Shown here: positions 7,038 to 11,283 of the stretch, piece after piece
How the letters are laid out: the number at the start of each line of letters is the position of its first letter
How positions within the stretch are numbered: the first letter of the stretch is position 1
Origin: Actinomycetota bacterium
GTDB taxonomy: Bacteria > Actinomycetota > Actinomycetes > Streptosporangiales > Streptosporangiaceae
Assembly: GCA_003168295.1 (NCBI GenBank)
Contig: PMST01000371.1
Coordinates: 1-11,283 of the forward strand
DNA: 11,283 bases
Reading direction: 5' to 3'
Notes under the pieces: generated by a model
Databases searched by the model: none
The model's input: only the letters and a program-made list of their open reading frames with translations
What the model was told of the DNA's origin: nothing
Translations under genes and position numbers: made by a program

Positions 7038-8219
7038 CTACGTCGCGATCGCGGATTTCAGGGGGATGGCGGGATCGGCGAGGCGGGCGATATCCAGCCG
7101 ATCGCAGGCCGTGATGAGGCGGCGCCCTTGCAGCAGGTCACGAGGGCGGTCCACGGTCAGGATCGCGACGAGGCAGCCGCCGGCCAGCCAGCACGCCGCC
7201 CAGGTGGGCTCGGCGGGATCACCGCGCCAGACCAGCCGGTCGGCGCCACCGTGGTAGCCCGCGTACTGCATCATGCGACCGAACTGCTCGGACCAGAAGT
7301 AGGGCACCGGATCGTAGACCTCATCGCCGCCGAGCACGTTGGCCGCGACCACCTCGGGCGCGTGCAGGGCCACGTCCCAGTGCTCGAACCGCAGTTGCCG
7401 CCCGAACCGCCGCGAGTCGAACGCGGCGCAGTCCCCTACCGCGTAGACCCCGGGACGCGAAGCGCGCAGGCCGGCGTCAACGGCCACGCCGTTCTGCAGC
7501 CGGACGCCCGAGCCTTCCAGCCAGCTGGTGGCCGGCCGGACCCCGACCGCGGTGACGATCTCGTCCGCGGCGATCCACTCGCCGCCGGCCAGCGCCAGCC
7601 CGCCCGGCTGTACGGCCGCCACGCTGACACCGACCCTCAGGTCGATCCCGGCTTCGGCGTACCACTGCGCGGTCTGCGATCCCACCGGGGCGCCCACGGC
7701 CGAGGCGCGCGGCGCAGGTCCGGCCTCCACCACCGTGACCTGGCCGCCCCGTGCGGCGGCCGCCGTGGCCAGTTCCGCGCCGATCCAGCCGGCGCCCACG
7801 ATCGCCAGCCGCAGCCCGGGCCTGAGCAGATCTCGCAGCGCCAGCGCGTCATCGTAGCTGCGCAGGAACCGCTGCTGCCCCTCCCCCGGCAACGTCACCG
7901 GGAGCGCGCCCGTGGCCAGCACCAGGTGGTCGAACGGGTACTCAGCCCGGCTGGTCACCAGGGTCGCCTCCGCCAGGCGCACGGCCGCCTCATCCGGGCG
8001 GAAATCCACGTCGAGCGCGGCGAAGTCGGCCTGCAGTGACGGGTCCAGGTCGATTTCCGTCAGCACCTTCTTGGACAGCGGCGGCCGGTCATACGGCGGC
8101 CGGGCCTCCGCACCGATCAGGGTGATCGGGCCGACCGCGCCGCGCTCCCGCAGTTGCTCCACCGTGCGCAGCCCAGCCAGGCCCGCACCCGCCACTACGA
8201 CCCGTCCGGTGTCTGCCAC
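7038..8219 (-). CDS. FAD-dependent, NADH-type ferredoxin reductase-like oxidoreductase
   Basis: A 393-residue two-Rossmann flavoprotein of the ferredoxin/rhodocoxin/BenD reductase type. The FAD-binding GAGLAGLRTVEQLR is at 11-24, PPYDRPPLSK at 41-50, ATG at 102-104, the NAD(P) site IVGAGWIGAELA at 140-151, and the second FAD contact VYAVGDCAAF at 258-267. Glu165 at the end of the second nucleotide-binding strand (VTVVEAG) suggests NADH rather than NADPH. VPYFWSEQFG (305-314) opens the Reductase_C domain. It would pass electrons from NADH to a small iron-sulfur partner or a P450; no ferredoxin or P450 is in the window, so the partner is unknown. The start is GTG 8219, with a TAGCCT -10 8 nt upstream. 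It leads a minus-strand operon and is divergent from the kinase gene, sharing a 79-bp intergenic region with it. Confidence 0.9.
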   Translation of the reverse strand: MADTGRVVVAGAGLAGLRTVEQLRERGAVGPITLIGAEARPPYDRPPLSKKVLTEIDLDPSLQADFAALDVDFRPDEAAVRLAEATLVTSRAEYPFDHLVLATGALPVTLPGEGQQRFLRSYDDALALRDLLRPGLRLAIVGAGWIGAELATAAAARGGQVTVVEAGPAPRASAVGAPVGSQTAQWYAEAGIDLRVGVSVAAVQPGGLALAGGEWIAADEIVTAVGVRPATSWLEGSGVRLQNGVAVDAGLRASRPGVYAVGDCAAFDSRRFGRQLRFEHWDVALHAPEVVAANVLGGDEVYDPVPYFWSEQFGRMMQYAGYHGGADRLVWRGDPAEPTWAACWLAGGCLVAILTVDRPRDLLQGRRLITACDRLDIARLADPAIPLKSAIAT

Positions 8220-8227
8220 AGCACAAC

Positions 8228-8233
8228 AGGCTA
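8228..8233 (-). promoter_or_regulatory. Possible -10 element of the reductase operon (leaderless type)
   Basis: On the minus strand TAGCCT (TAnnnT) sits 8 nt before the GTG start at 8219, the distance expected for a leaderless transcript. No convincing -35 was found. An upstream TTAATC in the same intergenic region is an alternative. Confidence 0.3.
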
Positions 8234-8284
8234 CTTGGGCGTGCGGGCAACACGATTAACAACCCTAGATAGACAAAACAACCG

Positions 8285-8290
8285 TAAAAT
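8285..8290 (+). promoter_or_regulatory. -10 element of the kinase gene (leaderless type)
   Basis: TAAAAT is followed by 8 nt and then ATG 8299, with no Shine-Dalgarno between. The surrounding 8250-8292 is AT-rich for this genome. The nearest -35-like sequence, TAGACA (8270-8275), is only 9 nt away and so is unlikely to work with it. Confidence 0.45.
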
Positions 8291-8298
8291 CGGTCGCG

Positions 8299-10374
8299 AT
8301 GGACGATACCCTGGCCCACTCGCTCGCCGGGCGCCTGCTTGACGGGCGTTACGCCGTGACGGCACGCATTGCGCACGGCGGCATGGCCACGGTCTACCTG
8401 GCCATGGACACCAGGCTGGACCGCGAGGTGGCGCTCAAGGTCATGCACGCCGAACTGGCCAGAGACGACGACTTCGTCCGCCGGTTCATCGGCGAGGCCA
8501 AGTCGGTCGCGCGGCTTTCGCACCAGAACGTCGTCGCGGTCTACGACCAGGGCGCGGACGGCCCGTTCCTGTACCTGGCGATGGAGTACGTCCCCGGGCG
8601 CACGCTCAAGGAGATGCTCCGGGACAGCGGGCGGCTGCCCCCGGCGGTGGCGCTCGAGATCATGACCGGCGTGCTCGGCGGGCTCGCGGCCGCGCACGCG
8701 TCCGGGATCGTGCACCGGGACGTCAAGCCGGAGAACGTCCTGCTGACCGCGGACGGCCGGGTCAAGGTGGCGGACTTCGGCCTGGCCCGGGCGCTCACCG
8801 CCGCCGGGCACACCCGGACCGGCCTGCTCATCGGCACCGTCGCCTACGTACCGCCCGAGCAGGTGACCGGGGACAGCGCCGGCCCGCGCGGCGACGTGTA
8901 CTCGGCGGGCGTGATGCTCTTCGAGATGATCACCGGCCGGGTGCCGTTTACCGGCGATACGCCGTTGTCGGTCGCCTATCAGCACGTGAACACCGATGTT
9001 CCCGCGCCTTCCACGCTGGTCCCCGGTATCCCGGCCGCCGTCGACCAGCTCGTGGTCGCGGCCACGAGCCGGGATCCGGCGCGGCGCCCCGCCGACGCGG
9101 GCGAGTTCTTGCGCGCGATCCGCCGCGTCCGCACCGACCTGTACGACCCGAGCGGGCTCACCGGCGTGATCGGAGCCGGCGTCGAGGGCCTCGGCGAGGC
9201 GCCCTGGCTCGACCTGGACACGCCCGCGGCCACCAACGGCTGGTGGGCTCACACCGGAGCGCTGCCGGCGGCGAACGCGAACGGCACGGGTCCGTCCGCG
9301 GTGTCCCGTACCAGCACCGGCCCGATCGGCGCCGACCCGATCGGCGCCGACCCGATCAGCACGGGCCAGTTCGGCACGGGCCAGTTCGGCACGGGCCAGT
9401 TCGGCGCCGGCCAGTACGGCGCCGGCGCGCGCGACGACGTTAGTTCCCACACGCTCGTCGTCCACCGTGAGGACGGCGGTCGCTACCTGAGCGGCCGCGA
9501 GCCGTTCCTGCAGCGCTGGCTGTTCAGCCCGCGGCTGCTGATCATCGCGCTGATCCTGGTGCTCGGCGTAGGGCTCGGGGTCGGCGGCTGGTGGCTGACC
9601 ACCGGACGGTACGGGCAGGTGCCGGCGGTGGCCGGGGACTCGGTCGCCACGGCTACCGCCGCGCTGACCGCGGACGGCTTCATCGTCGGTAAGGACACCC
9701 AGGTCCACAGCAACATCATGCGCAAGGGCGCGGTGCTCGGGACCAGCCCGGCGGGACGGGTGTCGAAGGGCACGCATCTCGCGCTTCTCGTCTCGAGCGG
9801 CCCGTTCACTTCCGTGGTCCCCAATCTGCAGAATGACTCGCTGGCCGCGGCCCAGGCCGCGCTGCAGCGGCTGCATCTGTCCTCTACCGTCTCCAAGGTC
9901 GGCTCGAACTCCCCGGTCGGCACCGTGACCGGCACCAATCCGGTCGCAGGCACCTCCTGGCCGCAGACCAAGCCGGTCGTTATCCAGGTCTCAAGCGGCC
10001 CGCCGCTGCCCAACTTCGTCGGAGAAAACGTGCAGACGGCGCAGCAGTGGGCGCAGGAGCACGGCGTGACGCTGAACCAGCAGCAGGACAATAACAGTCA
10101 GCAGGCGGCCGGCATCGTCACCGAGCAGCAGCCCGCTCCGGGCGCGACCTTCACCCCAGGCGAGACGGTGACCGTCACCGTGTCCACCGGTCCCCAGCTC
10201 GTCAACGTGCCTTCCGTGAACGGCATGTCGGTGCAAGCCGCGACCCAGCTCCTCCAGCAGGCGGGGTTCCAGGTCAAGGTGAACACGTACGGCCCGTTTG
10301 GCAAGGTGTTCGACTTCAGCCCGGTCGGCCAGGCGCCGCGCGGTAGCACCATCACCCTCGACGTCGGCTTCTGA
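8299..10374 (+). CDS. pknL: PknL-like transmembrane Ser/Thr protein kinase with four PASTA domains
   Basis: A 691-residue bitopic kinase. The cytoplasmic kinase domain (about 17-277) has the glycine loop IAHGGMATVY (24-33), Lys47 in VALKVM, Glu66 in helix C, HRDVKPEN with catalytic Asp141, DFG 159-161 and GTVAYVPPEQV (179-189), so all catalytic residues are present. A Gly/Ala/Asp/Gln linker with pentapeptide repeats (342-375) leads to one membrane helix (about 413-434). Outside are four PASTA domains (about 440-505, 506-573, 574-636, 637-691), which in relatives bind muropeptides or lipid II. The loop Ile-Ala-x-Gly-Gly, LDREVALKVM and VAVYDQG resemble M. tuberculosis PknL from memory, and an Rv2175c-like gene (the known PknL substrate) lies nearby. 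PknL of M. tuberculosis lacks PASTA domains, so this is an orthologue with a different sensor or a PknB-type paralogue; the symbol is an inference. Confidence 0.93.
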   Translation: MDDTLAHSLAGRLLDGRYAVTARIAHGGMATVYLAMDTRLDREVALKVMHAELARDDDFVRRFIGEAKSVARLSHQNVVAVYDQGADGPFLYLAMEYVPGRTLKEMLRDSGRLPPAVALEIMTGVLGGLAAAHASGIVHRDVKPENVLLTADGRVKVADFGLARALTAAGHTRTGLLIGTVAYVPPEQVTGDSAGPRGDVYSAGVMLFEMITGRVPFTGDTPLSVAYQHVNTDVPAPSTLVPGIPAAVDQLVVAATSRDPARRPADAGEFLRAIRRVRTDLYDPSGLTGVIGAGVEGLGEAPWLDLDTPAATNGWWAHTGALPAANANGTGPSAVSRTSTGPIGADPIGADPISTGQFGTGQFGTGQFGAGQYGAGARDDVSSHTLVVHREDGGRYLSGREPFLQRWLFSPRLLIIALILVLGVGLGVGGWWLTTGRYGQVPAVAGDSVATATAALTADGFIVGKDTQVHSNIMRKGAVLGTSPAGRVSKGTHLALLVSSGPFTSVVPNLQNDSLAAAQAALQRLHLSSTVSKVGSNSPVGTVTGTNPVAGTSWPQTKPVVIQVSSGPPLPNFVGENVQTAQQWAQEHGVTLNQQQDNNSQQAAGIVTEQQPAPGATFTPGETVTVTVSTGPQLVNVPSVNGMSVQAATQLLQQAGFQVKVNTYGPFGKVFDFSPVGQAPRGSTITLDVGF
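9322..9423 (+). repeat. 15-bp tandem repeats coding a pentapeptide linker in the kinase
   Basis: Two near-identical 15-bp units coding PIGAD (9322-9351) are followed by four units coding GQFGT, GQFGT, GQFGA and GQYGA (9364-9423). The DNA copies differ at only a few bases, so recent slippage expansion is likely. The repeat lies in the cytoplasmic juxtamembrane linker of the kinase and keeps the reading frame. Confidence 0.9.
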
Positions 10375-10400
10375 CCGGCGGGTCCCTTGACGGCATGCGC

Positions 10401-10406
10401 TATGAT
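10401..10406 (+). promoter_or_regulatory. -10 element of the aromatic leader/DAHP synthase transcript
   Basis: TATGAT (5/6 match to TATAAT) is followed by 7 nt and ATG 10414, so the transcript probably begins at or near the start codon. A perfect-looking TTGACG at 10387-10392 is only 8 nt upstream, too close to act as its -35. The promoter starts just 26 bp after the kinase stop codon. Confidence 0.55.
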
Positions 10407-10413
10407 CTCGATC

Positions 10414-10488
10414 ATGCGTGAGCAGTTCTGGTTTTGGTTTGGCTACCGGCCCGGGTTCGGGACGGTCGCCCGCCAGACCTTGCGCTGA
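10414..10488 (+). CDS. Aromatic amino acid leader peptide of the DAHP synthase gene
   Basis: A 24-codon ORF (ATG to TGA 10486-10488) beginning MREQFWFWFGY and followed by RPGF. Codons 5-15 hold four Phe, two Trp and one Tyr: seven aromatic residues in eleven. It has a -10 element 7 nt upstream, no Shine-Dalgarno, and a terminator hairpin beginning 18 nt after its stop, directly before the DAHP synthase gene. This is the standard layout of a ribosome-mediated attenuator: shortage of charged tRNA-Trp, tRNA-Phe or tRNA-Tyr would stall the ribosome early in the leader and change folding downstream. The role is inferred from layout; the composition is seen directly. Too short for gene finders, so it is probably not annotated in most genomes. 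Confidence 0.88.
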   Translation: MREQFWFWFGYRPGFGTVARQTLR

Positions 10489-10517
10489 CGGAAGCGACTT
10501 CACCAGAGCCCCGGGCC
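10448..10517 (+). promoter_or_regulatory. Candidate antiterminator pairing in the leader
   Basis: GGCCCGGG at 10448-10455, just after the aromatic codons, is the exact reverse complement of CCCGGGCC at 10510-10517 in the 5' arm of the terminator. GGTTCGGG at 10454-10461 can pair with the same target using two G-U pairs. Either pairing would prevent the terminator hairpin. A competing local hairpin, CCCG-GGTT-CGGG (10450-10461), could sequester the first segment. Which state a stalled ribosome favours is inference and needs folding analysis. Confidence 0.5.
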
Positions 10518-10540
10518 AGTTGGCCTGGGGCTTTCTTTAT
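10507..10540 (+). terminator. Intrinsic terminator (attenuator) ahead of DAHP synthase
   Basis: AGCCCCGGGCCA (10507-10518) and TGGCCTGGGGCT (10521-10532) are complementary along their whole length with one G-U pair, giving 11 bp and a four-base AGTT loop. TTCTTTAT follows directly. It lies between the leader peptide stop and the DAHP synthase start, so it would block that gene unless relieved. It could also end the upstream kinase transcript. Confidence 0.88.
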
Positions 10541-10582
10541 GCGTGACAACTCTTATGCGGGACAACACTGGAGGCGGACAAC
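10541..10582 (+). repeat. Three GCGnGACAAC-like repeats with 16-nt period
   Basis: GCGTGACAAC (10541-10550), GCGGGACAAC (10557-10566) and GGCGGACAAC (10573-10582) recur exactly every 16 nt; GACAAC is perfect in all three. The last copy abuts the DAHP synthase ATG. The first two copies extend to TTATGCG(T/G)GACAAC. Function unknown; repeat expansion or a translation-initiation/operator role are both possible. Confidence 0.6.
10570..10574 (+). promoter_or_regulatory. Shine-Dalgarno of the DAHP synthase gene
   Basis: GGAGG with 8 nt to ATG 10583. Unlike the leaderless starts nearby, this gene has a strong ribosome site, as expected for a gene expressed downstream of a leader RNA. It fixes the choice of start. 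Confidence 0.8.
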
Positions 10583-11283
10583 ATGGTCGTGGTCATGACG
10601 GCGGAAGCCGGGGATACGGAAGTCGACGCCGTCGTCGACCGGGTACGGGCGGCGGGCGGCGACGCGTTCGTGAGCCGGGGCATGTCCCGGACCATTGTCG
10701 GCCTGGTCGGTGACGTCGATCACCTGGGCACGCTGAACCTGCGCGGCATGCCGGGCGTCAGCGACGTGGTGCGGATCTCCGCGCCATACAAGCTGGTCAG
10801 CCGGGAGCATCACCGGGAGCGTTCGGTGATCAGGGTGGCCGGCGTGCCGATCGGCCCGGACACGCTGACGGTCATCGCCGGGCCGTGTGCCGTCGAGACG
10901 GCCGAGCAGACGCTGGCGTCCGCGCTGATGGCCCGGGCCGCGGGCGCTTCGCTGCTGCGCGGCGGCGCGTACAAGCCGCGCAGCTCGCCGTACGCCTTCC
11001 AGGGACTAGGCGAGGCCGGCCTGAAGATCCTGGCCGAGGTGCGGGCCGAGACCGGTCTGCCGATCGTGACCGAGGTGGTCGACCCCGGTGACGTGGACCT
11101 GGTCGCGTGCTACGCGGACATGCTTCAGGTCGGCACCCGCAACATGCAGAACTTCCCGCTGCTGCAGGCCGTCGGCGGGGTCGGCAAGCCGGTCATGCTC
11201 AAGCGCGGCATGAACGCCACCATCGAGGAATGGCTGATGGCCGCCGAGTACATCGCCCAGCGCGGCAACCTGGACATCGTGCT
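10583..11283 (+). CDS. aroF: 3-deoxy-7-phosphoheptulonate (DAHP) synthase, type I-beta, 3' end outside window
   Basis: Condenses phosphoenolpyruvate and erythrose 4-phosphate to DAHP, committing carbon to Phe, Tyr and Trp. The first 233 residues are visible. Residues 1-80 form a ferredoxin-like regulatory domain typical of the Thermotoga/Bacillus-like class (MVVVMTAEAG and VVDRVRAAGGDAFVSRG). The barrel shows VIAGPCAVE (97-105) with the metal-binding Cys102, GGAYKPRSSPY (127-137) for phosphate and substrate binding, QVGTRNMQNF (182-191) and LKRGM (206-210). In relatives the N-terminal domain binds aromatic amino acids for feedback inhibition, so this enzyme would be regulated both allosterically and by the leader attenuator. 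In M. tuberculosis the DAHP synthase near pknL is the unrelated-looking type II enzyme, so the class differs here. Upstream lie the leader, terminator and 16-nt repeats. Confidence 0.95.
   Translation, partial: MVVVMTAEAGDTEVDAVVDRVRAAGGDAFVSRGMSRTIVGLVGDVDHLGTLNLRGMPGVSDVVRISAPYKLVSREHHRERSVIRVAGVPIGPDTLTVIAGPCAVETAEQTLASALMARAAGASLLRGGAYKPRSSPYAFQGLGEAGLKILAEVRAETGLPIVTEVVDPGDVDLVACYADMLQVGTRNMQNFPLLQAVGGVGKPVMLKRGMNATIEEWLMAAEYIAQRGNLDIV

Noticed and set aside
6033..8039. 668-codon open frame on the plus strand across metF, the Rv2175c-like gene and the reductase
   Set aside because: It is antisense to three well-supported genes, and its protein is Arg/Gly/Pro-rich without domains.
8089..9876. 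595-codon minus-strand open frame opposite the kinase
   Set aside because: Shadow of the kinase gene; it has the typical Arg/Gly/Val/His-rich composition of an antisense frame and no domain.
10387..10392. TTGACG as the -35 of the leader promoter
   Set aside because: Only 8 nt from TATGAT; the -10 at a normal 17-nt spacing from it (GATCAT) is poor. TATGAT alone fits a leaderless start better.
10539..10598. Second aromatic short ORF (MRDNSYAGQHW...) overlapping the aroF start
   Set aside because: It has no ribosome site, begins in the T-tail of the terminator, and two of its Trp codons are just the shifted reading of the aroF start codons; not listed as a gene.

Overview
The window is high-GC actinobacterial DNA. 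GTG and TTG starts, Lsr2, PASTA-kinase and Rv2175c-type genes, and -10 hexamers sitting 7-8 nt upstream of start codons (leaderless architecture) all fit Actinomycetota, probably a filamentous Streptosporangiales/Streptomycetales relative. The exact genus cannot be told from the sequence.

Left part (1 to about 4950) looks like accessory DNA. It opens inside an SF2 DEAD/DEAH-type helicase that runs off the 5' edge, is broken by a frameshift near 571-600, and ends in an Lsr2-type DNA-binding tail. Convergent to it is a small gene of a family I only vaguely recognise, interrupted by an in-frame amber codon. After a gene-poor, partly AT-rich stretch comes a large exported glycoside hydrolase family 2 protein with an unusually long low-complexity region ahead of its twin-arginine signal.

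Right part (about 5000 to the end) is a core block. A GNAT acetyltransferase overlaps tail-to-tail with metF (5,10-methylenetetrahydrofolate reductase). On the minus strand, a ferredoxin-reductase-like FAD/NADH oxidoreductase, an Rv2175c-like DNA-binding protein and metF form a probable operon. Divergently transcribed is a PknL-like Ser/Thr kinase with four PASTA domains, followed by a DAHP synthase gene (first step of the shikimate pathway) that runs off the 3' edge. Kinase, Rv2175c, metF-like and DAHP synthase genes are also neighbours in Mycobacterium tuberculosis (Rv2172c-Rv2178c), so this is a conserved neighbourhood.

The most striking element is between the kinase and DAHP synthase genes: a 24-codon leaderless ORF beginning MREQFWFWFGY, then a near-perfect GC-rich hairpin with a T-rich tail, then three phased 16-bp repeats and a strong Shine-Dalgarno. 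This reads as a ribosome-mediated attenuator sensing Trp, Phe and Tyr together, controlling the enzyme that makes all three. No tRNA, rRNA, CRISPR array, transposase or insertion-sequence end was seen.
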